Below, in pieces: positions 15,228-24,237 of a DNA stretch of 64,000 nt; the stretch's first letter is position 1, and the number at the start of each line of letters is the position of its first letter. Location of the stretch: assembly GCA_910588635.1 (NCBI GenBank), contig CAJUPW010000001.1:148836-212835 (forward strand), written 5' to 3'. The notes beneath the pieces are model-generated. The model searched no databases. It saw only the letters and a program-made list of their open reading frames with translations, and had not been told where the DNA came from. The translations under genes were made by a program, and so were the position numbers. The stretch comes from an uncultured Oscillospiraceae bacterium. GTDB lineage: Bacteria > Bacillota > Clostridia > Oscillospirales > Oscillospiraceae.

Positions 15228-16895
15228 TTACTTCTTCTGCACGTACTTCAGGCAGTCCAGCATGACGGCCACCAGGATGATGATGCCGGAGATGATGAAC
15301 TGCAGGTTGGCGTCGATGCCCAGGGTGGTCAGGGCGTAGGTCAGAGCGGTGAAAATGAACACGCCCGTCACCACACCGGAGATTTTGCCGATGCCGCCGG
15401 TGAAGGACACGCCGCCCACCACGCAGGCCGCGATGGCGTCCATCTCCCAGCCCTGGCCGTAGCTGGCCGAGCCGGAGCCGGACATGCGGATGCACTCCAG
15501 CCAGGAGCCGAAGCCGTACAGGATGCCGGCCAGGACGAAAGCGCCCATGGTGACCTTGAACACGGAGATACCGGAGACCGAGGCCGCCTCGGGGTTGCCG
15601 CCCACGGCGTACAGGTTCTTGCCGAAGGTGGTCTTGTTCCAGATGAACCACACGATGATGACAGCCGCCACCGCCCACAGGATGATGGTGGGGAACTTGG
15701 TGCTGCCCTCCGCCCCCAGCTTGGGGATAATCATGTCGGGGATGTTGGACTCAATTCCGCCGAAGGACACGCCCTTGGTGGAGTAGGTGGCCAGACCGAA
15801 GATCATCAGCATGGTGGACATGGTGGAGATAAAGGGGTGCATCTTGAACTGAGCGGTAAAGAAGCCGGCGATGGTGGTGAAGATGGTGCACAGCACAATA
15901 CACACCAGCAGGGCCAGGAACACCCGGGCGACTACCGGCATGCCGGTAAAATCGAAAATGTGGCCAAAGACGCCGCCGGTATTGATGCCCTTGTGCATCA
16001 CGATGGTGCCGGCCGTCATGCCCATGCCCACCATACGTCCGATGGACAGGTCGGTGCCGGCCAGCAGGATCAGGCCGGCCACGCCCAGAGCCAGGAACAT
16101 TCTGGGGGAGGCCTGCTGGAGGATGTTCAGGATGTTGTTCACCGTCAGCAGCTGAACGTTGGGGCCCTTGACCGCCGGGGTGATGAAGCACAGGGCGATA
16201 AAGACCACGGCGATGGCCAGATACAGGCCGTTGCGCAGCAGGAAGCTGCGGGCGTTGAAGGTGTATTTGTAGTTCTCCCAGCGCTGAGCGGCGGACTCGG
16301 CAAAGGTGAACCTGGACATACGCAGCAGGTCGATCAGGTGGTACTGGTGCTGGAAAGCGGCGTGCCGGTGGTCCTTCACGTCCTGGAGGTCCTTGGCCAG
16401 CTGCATCTTGGCGTCGAACAGCCGGTTTTTATGGACGTATTTCTCGTCCTTGATCTCCTGGGGATCGGTGAGCTTGGCCACCGTCTCCTGGTGGGTCTTG
16501 TTGAGCTGCTCCACCGCGGCCTGGTACTTGGCCTGAGCCCGGGCCTTCTCCTGCACGCAGCTGGCCGCTACCGCCTGGAAATAGTCCTTGTCGAAGTGGG
16601 CCTTGAGATACCCCTCGGCGTCGGCAATGAGCTTGGATATCTGCTCCTTGTTCTTGGCCTCCACCTGCTTGGCCTGCTCCAGCTCCTTCTGAAGCTGGGC
16701 CCGCCGGGTCTCCTTCTCCTGAGCGGTGTAGATTTTATCCCGCTTCAGGTTGTCCAGGGCGCTCTGGATGTCGATGACCTGGTCGGTGCCGTCCTTGCGC
16801 AAGGCGTTGATCTGCTCCTGAATGGCGCCCACATAGTCGTCAATGGGCTGGCGGAGCTTGCTCTCCTGCTCCGCAGTCAGAATATTTTCTGCCAT
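15228..16895 (-). CDS. mglC: Galactose/methylgalactoside ABC permease MglC with a large N-terminal cytosolic extension
   Basis: 555 residues, against about 336 for E. coli MglC (known). Residues from about 210 onward match MglC: LGVAGLILLAGTDLSIGR, MHPFISTMSTMLMIFG, WNKTTFGKNLYAVGGNPEAA, EMDAIAACVVGGVSFTGGIG and the C-terminal LDCLKYVQKK. Residues 1-205 are an added soluble, charged, mostly helical region with heptad-like stretches (for example RAQLQKELEQAKQVEAKNKE) and no membrane segment, so probably a coiled-coil domain on the cytoplasmic side. ATG 16895 is chosen over an upstream GTG because AGGGGGG lies seven bases before it. Last gene of the mgl operon. The function of the extension is unknown. 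Confidence 0.9.
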   Translation of the reverse strand: MAENILTAEQESKLRQPIDDYVGAIQEQINALRKDGTDQVIDIQSALDNLKRDKIYTAQEKETRRAQLQKELEQAKQVEAKNKEQISKLIADAEGYLKAHFDKDYFQAVAASCVQEKARAQAKYQAAVEQLNKTHQETVAKLTDPQEIKDEKYVHKNRLFDAKMQLAKDLQDVKDHRHAAFQHQYHLIDLLRMSRFTFAESAAQRWENYKYTFNARSFLLRNGLYLAIAVVFIALCFITPAVKGPNVQLLTVNNILNILQQASPRMFLALGVAGLILLAGTDLSIGRMVGMGMTAGTIVMHKGINTGGVFGHIFDFTGMPVVARVFLALLVCIVLCTIFTTIAGFFTAQFKMHPFISTMSTMLMIFGLATYSTKGVSFGGIESNIPDMIIPKLGAEGSTKFPTIILWAVAAVIIVWFIWNKTTFGKNLYAVGGNPEAASVSGISVFKVTMGAFVLAGILYGFGSWLECIRMSGSGSASYGQGWEMDAIAACVVGGVSFTGGIGKISGVVTGVFIFTALTYALTTLGIDANLQFIISGIIILVAVMLDCLKYVQKK

Positions 16896-16909
16896 ATGTA
16901 TTTCCCCCC

Positions 16910-18418
16910 TCACAGATATTTCGCGCTGAGCCGCAAAAGCTCTTCCTGATCGGTCTCCGCAGTATTGACGATGCCTGACAGATAGCCGTTGGACATCACG
17001 CCGATCCGGTTGGTAATGCCGAGGATCTCCGGCATCTCAGAGGAGACGACGATGATCGTCTTACCTTGCTTTGCCATCTTGATAATCAGCTCATAAATTT
17101 CGAATTTAGCGCCCACGTCGATGCCGCGGGTGGGCTCATCCATCATAAAAATCTGGGGCTCCCGCTCCAGCCACTTGCCGAAAATCACCTTCTGCTGGTT
17201 TCCGCCGGACAGACTGGTAATCATGTCGTCCGGGCCCATGCACTTGGTACGCATGGTCTTGATCTCCTTGCTGGTGGCCTTCACCATCTTAGGGGCGGAC
17301 AGGACCGGGCCGGACTTATACTGCTCCAGGCTGGCGATGGTGGTATTGAAGGTCAGGTCGCACTTGAGGAACAGGCCGTTGGCCTTGCGCTCCTCGGTAA
17401 TCATGGCGAAGCCGTGCTCAATGGCCTCCTTCGCGCTGCTGAAGTTCATCAGCCGGTTTTTAAAATAAACCCGGCCGGACGCCCGGGTGCGCACGCCGAA
17501 AATGGTCTCCAGCAGCTCGGTGCGTCCAGCGCCCACCAGGCCGTACAGGCCGAAGATTTCGCCCTCCCGCACGTCAAAGGAAATATCCTGAAGATAGGGG
17601 GCGAACTTAGTGGACAGGTGCTGAATGGACAGGATGGGCTCTCCCGGCGTGTTGTCCACAGGCGGGAAACGGCTCTCCAGGGAGCGGCCCACCATGGCGG
17701 CGATCAGCTCGTTCATGTTGGTCTCGCGGGTCTCCTTGGTCATAATCAGCTTGCCGTCCCGCAGCACCGAGATTTCGTCACAGATTTCAAAAATCTCGTC
17801 CATCTTGTGGGAAATATAAATCAGCGAGATGCCCTGTTCCTTCAGCATCCGCATCATTTCAAAGAGTTTCTCCACCTCCTGAACGGTCAGGGAGGAGGTG
17901 GGCTCGTCCAGGACGATTACCTGGGAATTGTAGGAGATTGCCTTGGCGATCTCACACATCTGCCGCTGGGAAACGGACATGTTCCGCATGGGCTGACTCA
18001 GGTTTACCGTCATCCCCAGCTTGCGGAACAATTCGGCGGCCTTCTTCTTCATGCTGCCCTCATCCACAATGCCCGCGGCGTTGGTGGGGTAGCGGCCCAG
18101 GAACAGATTGTCCGTGACATTCCGCTCCAGGCACTGGTTCAGCTCCTGGTGGACCATGGCGATCCCGTTTTCCAGGGCGTCCTTCGGGCCGGAAAAGCTG
18201 ATTTCTTTTCCGTTTAAATAGATTTTTCCCTCGTCCTTTTGGTAAGTGCCGAACAGACACTTCATCATGGTGGACTTGCCGGCTCCATTTTCGCCCATAA
18301 GCCCCATGACGGTTCCGCGTTTCAGATCCAGATCAATATGGTCAAGCACCCGGTTTCGGCCGAAGGACTTGCTCATACCCCGGATTGACAGGACGACTTC
18401 GCTTTTTACATCAGCCAT
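16910..18418 (-). CDS. mglA: Galactose/methylgalactoside ABC ATPase MglA
   Basis: 502 residues with two ABC domains. In the first, Walker A is GENGAGKST and Walker B VIVLDEPTSSL. The second has a degenerate Walker A (GLVGAGRTE), signature LSGGNQQKVIFGKW and IFMMDEPTRGIDVG. SVSQRQMCEIAKA is the first-domain signature region. ATG 18418 has AGGAGAG upstream and gives the normal MglA length; the frame extends 50 residues further upstream, but that segment has no family match and contains the intergenic stem-loop. It sits between the binding-protein gene and the permease gene and powers galactose import. Confidence 0.93.
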   Translation of the reverse strand: MADVKSEVVLSIRGMSKSFGRNRVLDHIDLDLKRGTVMGLMGENGAGKSTMMKCLFGTYQKDEGKIYLNGKEISFSGPKDALENGIAMVHQELNQCLERNVTDNLFLGRYPTNAAGIVDEGSMKKKAAELFRKLGMTVNLSQPMRNMSVSQRQMCEIAKAISYNSQVIVLDEPTSSLTVQEVEKLFEMMRMLKEQGISLIYISHKMDEIFEICDEISVLRDGKLIMTKETRETNMNELIAAMVGRSLESRFPPVDNTPGEPILSIQHLSTKFAPYLQDISFDVREGEIFGLYGLVGAGRTELLETIFGVRTRASGRVYFKNRLMNFSSAKEAIEHGFAMITEERKANGLFLKCDLTFNTTIASLEQYKSGPVLSAPKMVKATSKEIKTMRTKCMGPDDMITSLSGGNQQKVIFGKWLEREPQIFMMDEPTRGIDVGAKFEIYELIIKMAKQGKTIIVVSSEMPEILGITNRIGVMSNGYLSGIVNTAETDQEELLRLSAKYL

Positions 18419-18493
18419 TCTCGTCTCTCCTGTTATGCAGATTAGCAGCTTCGGCCGGGAGCCGAGGACTGCCGGTTGATTTCGAAATATCAA

Positions 18494-18558
18494 ATCAGGG
18501 AGAGGGCTGTCCGCCGAACGGAGGTTTTCCTCCGAACGGAGAAGCTCCTCTCCCTGAT
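18494..18558 (-). terminator. Long stem-loop between mglB and mglA
   Basis: Outer arms ATCAGGGAGAG and CTCTCCCTGAT enclose a second hairpin with arms CGGAGG and CCTCCG. There is no U-tract, so the structure probably protects the 3' end of a processed mglB message or partially attenuates transcription, as in other binding-protein operons. Confidence 0.7.
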
Positions 18559-18613
18559 AGCGAGTCATTTACTTGTCAGAGCAAGAACGGTGTTCCGGAC
18601 TTGCCGCGCCGGA

Positions 18614-19924
18614 TTACTGGTTGAGCAGAGAGGTATAGGCGGCGGAGTTGTCGGTCTTTACCATGTTGATGGCGAAGGCGTCGTACTGGCTGGGGTTGCC
18701 CAGACGGTTGGTGATATTGCCCTCAGTCTGGCCGTCGCCGCCGATGTACTCCACGTTCAGGTTCAGAATGTCGTCGTAGTTCTGCAGCAGGGGCTGATAG
18801 GTGGCGCTGAGGAAGTTGTCAGCGGCGTTGTAGATGTTCAGCCACACGTTCTTGGTGGGGTGGGTGTCCTGGCTGAGCTGGTTGGCCACAGGAGCGTAGG
18901 GCACGGTGGCGTCCAGGAAGTTCTGGTAGTTCTCAGCGGTCACGGCCACGTTCAGGGCGTAGTAGGAGCGCTCGGCGTCCACGTACTTGTACACATCGCT
19001 GCTGAGCACGTTGCCCGCGTCGTCGGCGGTGCCGATGCCGGTGTCGATGTCCACGCCGTCCAGGGCGTTGCGCAGCACGCGGAGGGTCAGGTAGGCCTGC
19101 ACGTCGGCGTGCTGGCTGATGGTCCCGCCGTAGCCGTCGGCGATGGCGGCGACAGCGTCGGAGTTGGCGTCATAGCCGAAGGTGGGCACCTTGTTCTCCT
19201 TGGACCAGGCATTGAACATGGCCATGCCCATGCCGTCGTTGTTGGAGGCCACGATGTCGATCTGGTCACTGAAGGTGGACACCCAGGTGCTGATGGTGTT
19301 GCCGGCGGTACCGGCATCCCAGGTGGCGCCGGCGGAGTTCTTCATCTCCTGAGAGGCCAGCTCGCGCACGGTGTACTCCTTGCCGCCGATGGTCAGCTTG
19401 CCGTCCTTGACCGCGGAGGCCTTGCCGTCGGCGTTGACGCCCACAGCGTCGCTCTTGATGACGCCGTTCTCTTCCACGGCGGTGTCCAGAGCCTTGCGGA
19501 CGCCCCGGGTACGGGCAATGGAGTCGTTGTGGCCGATGTCGCCGATGGCCAGCACGTAGCCGATGATGCCGTCGCCGTTGCGGTCGATGGTGTCGATGTT
19601 GGCGGTGATGTAGTCCAGGATCATCTGGCCCTGGAGCTCAGCGCCCTGGTTGGCGTCGAAGCCCACATAGTAGGTGTCGCCGTTGAAGTTCAGAGCGTCC
19701 ATGTCCAGCTCGCCGGTGGAGCTGTTGGAGGGCTGGCGGTTAAACCAGACCAGGGGCTTATCCTTGTTGGCTACCGGGGCGGCGTCGCCGCCGGTGCTGG
19801 GCTGATTGGCGGAGGTGCCGGGGTTGGAGCCGGTGGAGGGCTGCTGGGGCTTGTCGCCGCCGCCGCAAGCGGTCAGGCCAAGCGCCATTGCCAGCGCAAG
19901 GGCAAGTGCAAGAGTCTTTTTCAT
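18614..19924 (-). CDS. mglB: Galactose-binding lipoprotein MglB, apparently circularly permuted
   Basis: 436 residues, lipobox LTAC with Cys20 as lipid anchor, then a Gly/Ser/Pro-rich linker to about residue 56. The folded part starts at PLVWFNRQPS, which matches the middle of E. coli MglB (VPVVFFNKEPS). It runs through the calcium loop DRNGDGIIG and the sugar contacts His132, Asp134, Arg138, Trp202, Asn228/229 and Asp252 to the normal MglB C-terminus near 340. After a short linker, residues 358-436 (NVWLNIYNAADNFL to SLLNQ) match the normal MglB N-terminus, including the Asp-Asn-Phe contact. The order of the two segments is therefore swapped. First gene of the mgl operon, downstream of its sensing module. 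An insert of about 40 residues sits near 158-198. Confidence 0.9.
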   Translation of the reverse strand: MKKTLALALALAMALGLTACGGGDKPQQPSTGSNPGTSANQPSTGGDAAPVANKDKPLVWFNRQPSNSSTGELDMDALNFNGDTYYVGFDANQGAELQGQMILDYITANIDTIDRNGDGIIGYVLAIGDIGHNDSIARTRGVRKALDTAVEENGVIKSDAVGVNADGKASAVKDGKLTIGGKEYTVRELASQEMKNSAGATWDAGTAGNTISTWVSTFSDQIDIVASNNDGMGMAMFNAWSKENKVPTFGYDANSDAVAAIADGYGGTISQHADVQAYLTLRVLRNALDGVDIDTGIGTADDAGNVLSSDVYKYVDAERSYYALNVAVTAENYQNFLDATVPYAPVANQLSQDTHPTKNVWLNIYNAADNFLSATYQPLLQNYDDILNLNVEYIGGDGQTEGNITNRLGNPSQYDAFAINMVKTDNSAAYTSLLNQ

Positions 19925-19976
19925 AGCAATTCTCCTTTTTTATGAATCGGTGAACAGAAATGACGGAGAATCCCCG

Positions 19977-20004
19977 TATCCTATTCACTCTATTGTATAG
20001 GATA
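19977..20004 (-). promoter_or_regulatory. Candidate mgl promoter with overlapping inverted repeat
   Basis: Read on the minus strand, TACAAT at 19992-19997 is a good -10, but no convincing -35 is visible, which fits an activator-dependent promoter. An inverted repeat TATCCTAT (19977-19984) and ATAGGATA (19997-20004) overlaps it. The YesN-type regulator encoded upstream is the natural candidate activator (inference). Confidence 0.45.
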
Positions 20005-20103
20005 AAGGAAAGCCTTCAGAAAAGCAAGGGAAAAATTCACCGCAACGCGTACAAAATTTTACTCAATCTATAAGACCTTCCAAAAACAAACGGACGAAAT
20101 TGG

Positions 20104-21084
20104 CTATTTTGCCGGTTTCTGGTGCTGGTCAAAGGCAAAAAGCGCCTTCTGCCCGTCCATGGTGAAGATGTTCTCCCGGTCCACGATCTGGGTGGAGGTA
20201 TCCACAACCGCTTTCAGGCCGCCGCCCTGCCCGGTCAGGAGCTTGTAGGCGCTCTCCACCCCCAGATATCCCATGGCGTAGGGATTCTGTACGATAAGGG
20301 CGTCCACACAGCCGTCCTGCAGGCCGTCGATGGTCACCACGTTGGAGTCAAAACCCACAAAAAAGATATCCTCCGACCGCTCCAGCACCTGAATGGCCCG
20401 GGCAACTCCCACGCTGGTGGGCTCGTTAAAGGCGATCAGGACATTGATTTCCGGATGGTCCAGCAGCAGGGCGATGGTATCGGTCTGGGCGCGGGGAGCG
20501 TCCACCAGGGTTGTGGTCACAGCTGTGATCCGGGCCCGTCCGCTCTCCGTCAGGGCGTCCACAGCCCCCCGGACCCGCTCCTGGCCGTTTGCGGTGCCCT
20601 CGTTGTAGTTGACGATCCCTACCAGCAGCGGACCCTCCACCCGCTCCAGCGCCGCCTGGGCCGCCATTTTACCGGCGGCGTAGTTGTCTGTTCCGATATA
20701 GGCGCTCACATGACCGGAGCCCACGCCGCTGTCGATGGACACGATGTGCACACCGCTCTCGGCGGCCGCGTCGATGGCGGCGGCGTTCTCCTCGTAGCCG
20801 ACGGCGGAAAAAACGATGGCCTCCGCTCCGTCCTCCACCGCCCGGTCGATCATCCAGTTCTGGGTCTCGTAGTCCTCCTCCGTCTCCGGGCCGGAAATGG
20901 TCAGGTCCAGGTTGTACTCCGTGGCGGCCGCCCTGGCCCCGGCAAAGACGGACAGGAAAAATTCGCTGTCGGTGGACTTGACGATGAGGGCCACCGAGTG
21001 CCGGACGGGGAGAGCGGCGTCTGCCCCGCAGCCGCACAGGCAGGAGACGAGCAGCGCCAGAAGCAGGTATTTACTTCGTCTCAT
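20104..21084 (-). CDS. Periplasmic-binding-protein-like lipoprotein, probable sugar receptor of the YesM/YesN system
   Basis: 326 residues. Signal peptide with lipobox LCGC, then an RbsB-type fold (HSVALIVKSTDSEFFLSVFAGARAAA, GAEAIVFSAVGYEENAAAID, GTDNYAAGKMAA, VLIAFNEPTSVG, FVGFDSN). The gene overlaps the 3' end of the histidine-kinase gene by 14 bases and lies between it and the mgl transporter genes. In Clostridium, XylFII is a binding protein that docks on a LytS/YesM kinase to sense xylose (established precedent). By layout, this protein likely plays that role for galactose or a related sugar rather than serving transport; mglB is the transport receptor. Confidence 0.85.
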   Translation of the reverse strand: MRRSKYLLLALLVSCLCGCGADAALPVRHSVALIVKSTDSEFFLSVFAGARAAATEYNLDLTISGPETEEDYETQNWMIDRAVEDGAEAIVFSAVGYEENAAAIDAAAESGVHIVSIDSGVGSGHVSAYIGTDNYAAGKMAAQAALERVEGPLLVGIVNYNEGTANGQERVRGAVDALTESGRARITAVTTTLVDAPRAQTDTIALLLDHPEINVLIAFNEPTSVGVARAIQVLERSEDIFFVGFDSNVVTIDGLQDGCVDALIVQNPYAMGYLGVESAYKLLTGQGGGLKAVVDTSTQIVDRENIFTMDGQKALFAFDQHQKPAK

Positions 21085-22795
21085 AGCCGCCCGCCTCCCT
21101 TATCTTCGGCATCCGAAGCTCCACGGTGGTGCCGACATCCAATTCGCTGGTGATATGCAGGCCGTACTGCCCGCCGAAATAAATCCGAAGCCGGTCGTTC
21201 ACGTTTTTGATGCCGATCCCGGTGCGGTCCTGGGCGTCCTCCTCCAGAATGGCCCGGACCTGTTCCGCGCTCATGCCCACGCCGTTGTCCCGGACGCGGA
21301 ATACGATGTCGTCCCCGTCCTGGCTCACGCATACCTGAATGCGGCCCTCGTCCACCATCAGGTCCAGCCCGTGCATGATGGCGTTCTCAATGATGGGCTG
21401 GAGGGTAATCTTATTGCAGCAGTAATCCAGACAGCCGGGGTCCACATCGAAGGAGTAGGTAAACTGATTCTTGTAGCGGTATTTTTGAATTTCCAGATAG
21501 TTTTCCGCATGCTCGATCTCCTTGGCGATGGGAATCAGCTCGTGGCCCCTGCTGATGCTGATGCGGAACAGCCGGGCCAGGGCGTGGATCATCTTCACCG
21601 CGTCTCCGCTCCGGCCCTGCTCGCACATCCAGGCGATGGAGTCCAGGGTATTGTAAAGGAAATGGGGGTTGATTTGGGCCTGGAGGGCTTTCAGCTCGGT
21701 CTTGCGCAGGTTGACCTCCTCCTGACGCACGGTAGACATGAGCCGCTGGATGCGCATCACCATGTGCCCGAAGGAGCCGGACAGCTCCCGCACCTCCCTG
21801 GTCCCCTCCACCGGCCGGTAGGTGAAGTGGTCGGCGTCGGCCTCAAAGCTCCCCATGGCGGAGGCCAGGTCCCGTAGGGGGCGGCTCAACAGCTGGGAGA
21901 GCAGCCAGCTGGTCAGCAGCGCCGCCGCCAGTACCAGGGCCGCCAGCCAGAGAGACAGCCGGATCATCTCCTGTACGCCGCGGTCCACCAGCTCGTCCAC
22001 ATAGCTGACCCCTACCACCCGCCAGTCGCTGCCCTCCACGCCGGTCAGGGAGTAGATTACGGTGTCGTCGGCGTAGGAGCCGTCCTCCAGCGCCGCCAGG
22101 GCCGCGGTATCCTCCGATTTCAGCCCGGAGTGCAGAAGCTGCTGCTGGGGGTGGTAAACGATGTTGCCGGCCTCGTCCATCAGGAAGCAGTAGCCCCGCT
22201 GCCCGATGCTGACGCTGCTGATATAGCCCGAGATACCGGAAAAGCTCAGGTCCAGGGACACCCAGGCCGCCGCGCCGCCCTGAGCGGACAGGGGCTCGGT
22301 CATGGTAACCACCCAGGGGTACCAGCTCTCAAATATAGTCACCACGTGGGGGGCTGTCATGTATGCGCCGGAGGAGGTTCTGGCCCGTTCCAGATCGAAG
22401 GAGAGGTTGCGCAGGATGTTCTCCTTCGGCTCCCGGCCCAGAGACCAGCAGTCCAGCAGCGCGCCTCCGGACGAGTAGCTGGTGACCGCCACCACATCGG
22501 GGCGGAAGTTGAGCAAGGTGGCCAGCAGCTCGTCCCGGCTGTCCGGGTCGGAGCTCATGGACTGCTCCACCAGGCCCATCGCCTGCTCCATATCCCGGAG
22601 ATAGTTGCCCACCGTATTCGACACCTGGGACACCGCCTGGGCGCCGCCAGTACGGGCGCTGTGCACCATCGCGCTGCGGTAGCGGTGTAAAAACAGGACG
22701 ATACAGAAGCACAGAATGATGCTCACCACCCCCGTCACCACAGCGACCAGGATGGTGGTGGTGCGGGGGCCTCTCCAGGCCGCGCCCCTCCTCAA
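21071..22795 (-). CDS. YesM-type sensor histidine kinase
   Basis: 574 residues. An N-terminal membrane helix (about 14-35), an extracellular Cache-like sensor region, a second membrane helix near 275-297, a HAMP linker, then the His_kinase domain with phospho-acceptor in INPHFLYNTLDSIAWMCEQG and a HATPase domain (IIENAIMHGLD, VRDNGVGMS, GIGIKNVNDRL). The probable start is TTG 22795, overlapping the regulator stop as TTGA; the start is somewhat uncertain. It is coupled to the YesN gene upstream and to the binding-protein gene downstream, forming a three-gene sensing unit. Confidence 0.9.
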   Translation of the reverse strand: MRRGAAWRGPRTTTILVAVVTGVVSIILCFCIVLFLHRYRSAMVHSARTGGAQAVSQVSNTVGNYLRDMEQAMGLVEQSMSSDPDSRDELLATLLNFRPDVVAVTSYSSGGALLDCWSLGREPKENILRNLSFDLERARTSSGAYMTAPHVVTIFESWYPWVVTMTEPLSAQGGAAAWVSLDLSFSGISGYISSVSIGQRGYCFLMDEAGNIVYHPQQQLLHSGLKSEDTAALAALEDGSYADDTVIYSLTGVEGSDWRVVGVSYVDELVDRGVQEMIRLSLWLAALVLAAALLTSWLLSQLLSRPLRDLASAMGSFEADADHFTYRPVEGTREVRELSGSFGHMVMRIQRLMSTVRQEEVNLRKTELKALQAQINPHFLYNTLDSIAWMCEQGRSGDAVKMIHALARLFRISISRGHELIPIAKEIEHAENYLEIQKYRYKNQFTYSFDVDPGCLDYCCNKITLQPIIENAIMHGLDLMVDEGRIQVCVSQDGDDIVFRVRDNGVGMSAEQVRAILEEDAQDRTGIGIKNVNDRLRIYFGGQYGLHITSELDVGTTVELRMPKIREAGGYETK

Positions 22796-24069
22796 GGCTC
22801 CTCACCCGTCCTTTCCCCGTCCAGCCTGCGGCGCATGGCGTTGGGGGATTCGCCGCAGTATTTTTTAAAGCAGTAGCTGAAATAATGCTGGTCCGTGTAA
22901 CCGCACCGGGCGGCAATCTCCCGGACCTTCAGGCCGGAGGTGGACAGCAGCTCCCGGGCGGTCTCCATCCTCCTGCGGACCAGGGTGTTGATAAAGGTCT
23001 CGCCGGCATATTTTTTGATGCAGGCGCTCAGGTGGTTAGGGCTCACATCCAGCATCCCGCTCAGGGAGACCAGGGAGAGCCCGGTATCCATGTAGTGCTG
23101 ATCCAGGGCCTCCAGCGCCCGCCTGCACAGCAGCTCGCCCCCTTTGACGGCAGGCCCCAGGTCACCAAAAAACTGCGCCCCCGACTGCCCCCTGTCCCCC
23201 TGGCGGAGGGCCTCCGACGCCTCGCAGTAGGCGTTGTGGAGGGCGCTCAGGGAGTTTGCCGTCCGGCTGATACCAACGCGGCAGCGCCGGCCCAGCACAC
23301 GGTCGGCGATCTGAGGAATCTCGTCCGCCAAAATGTACAGGTACGCCTCAAAATCCGCCGGCTCTCCCAGCAGGACCGTTACCACCTTGCCCGGCACAAA
23401 AAAGCTGACGCTGCGCAGATACTTGGCGGCCAGCCGGTCTACCGACGCGGCGAAGGACGGGGGCGTATCCGCGGCGCCGTCCGCGTTCAACAGGGTGGAT
23501 ACAATCACGGTACAGCATGGCTTGTCGTTCCCGTCCCGGAGAAGGCCGCACCGGCGGGCGCAGGCCTCCGCCTGACTCAGCCCTTCCGGATCGGGGCAGC
23601 CGTCCAGCGCAAGAGCCATCAGCAGAGCCGTCCGGGCGTCCAGCCCGGCCTCCTGGGGCGCTTCCTGACGAAAGTCGGCAAATTGCGCGTCTATTTTCCG
23701 ACGGATGATTTTCAGCTCCTCCACCAGGCCCTTTACCGTCAGCGGTTTGAGCATGTAGCTGATGATATTGTACTGAATCGCCTGCTTTGCGTATTCAAAG
23801 TCATCGTAGCCGCTGAGAAAGGCGATGTGTGTCATGGGACGCACCTGGCGCACCTGTCTGGCCAGCTCAATCCCGGAAATGAAGGGCATCCGGATATCTG
23901 TGAGCAGCAGGTCGGGCTGATGCTCCTCCACCAATTGGAGGGCATCCAGGCCGTTGCTGGCGCTTCCCGCCAGACGGAACCCCAGCTCCTGCCAGGGAAT
24001 CATGGTGCATACCGCCTCCCGGAGCTCGTCCTCATCATCGGCCACCACCACGGTATACAGGGCGTTCAT
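22792..24069 (-). CDS. YesN-type response regulator with AraC DNA-binding domain
   Basis: About 425 residues. A receiver domain (VVVADDEDELREA acidic pocket; LLLTDIRMPFISG with the phospho-Asp; SGYDDFEYAKQAI; LKPL with the conserved Lys), a variable middle, and a C-terminal AraC helix-turn-helix pair (VSLSGMLDVSPNHLSACIKKYAGETF and VREIAARCGYTDQHYFSYCFKKYCG). ATG 24069 is preferred because AAAGGA is 11 bases upstream; ATG 24081 abuts it. It partners with the kinase encoded next and probably activates the mgl promoter. First gene of this transcription unit, behind a good sigma-A promoter. Confidence 0.92.
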   Translation of the reverse strand: MNALYTVVVADDEDELREAVCTMIPWQELGFRLAGSASNGLDALQLVEEHQPDLLLTDIRMPFISGIELARQVRQVRPMTHIAFLSGYDDFEYAKQAIQYNIISYMLKPLTVKGLVEELKIIRRKIDAQFADFRQEAPQEAGLDARTALLMALALDGCPDPEGLSQAEACARRCGLLRDGNDKPCCTVIVSTLLNADGAADTPPSFAASVDRLAAKYLRSVSFFVPGKVVTVLLGEPADFEAYLYILADEIPQIADRVLGRRCRVGISRTANSLSALHNAYCEASEALRQGDRGQSGAQFFGDLGPAVKGGELLCRRALEALDQHYMDTGLSLVSLSGMLDVSPNHLSACIKKYAGETFINTLVRRRMETARELLSTSGLKVREIAARCGYTDQHYFSYCFKKYCGESPNAMRRRLDGERTGEEP

Positions 24070-24116
24070 CGTATCACACATCCTTTCACAGAGAGAATAT
24101 CGCGCTTATGGCATTT

Positions 24117-24145
24117 ATTATATGTTATCTTCGGGATAATTGCAA
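24117..24145 (-). promoter_or_regulatory. Sigma-A promoter of the YesN/YesM/receptor operon
   Basis: On the minus strand TTGCAA (24140-24145), a 17-base spacer and a perfect TATAAT (24117-24122) lie about 48 bases before the regulator start codon. Confidence 0.7.
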
Positions 24146-24237
24146 TCGGAACAGAAATCCGTGCCGTGCCGGCCGAGATACGCTCCACCAACTCAGCGGC
24201 AGAGCGCTCCCCGTCTCCGCCGGCGGCAATGACCGCC

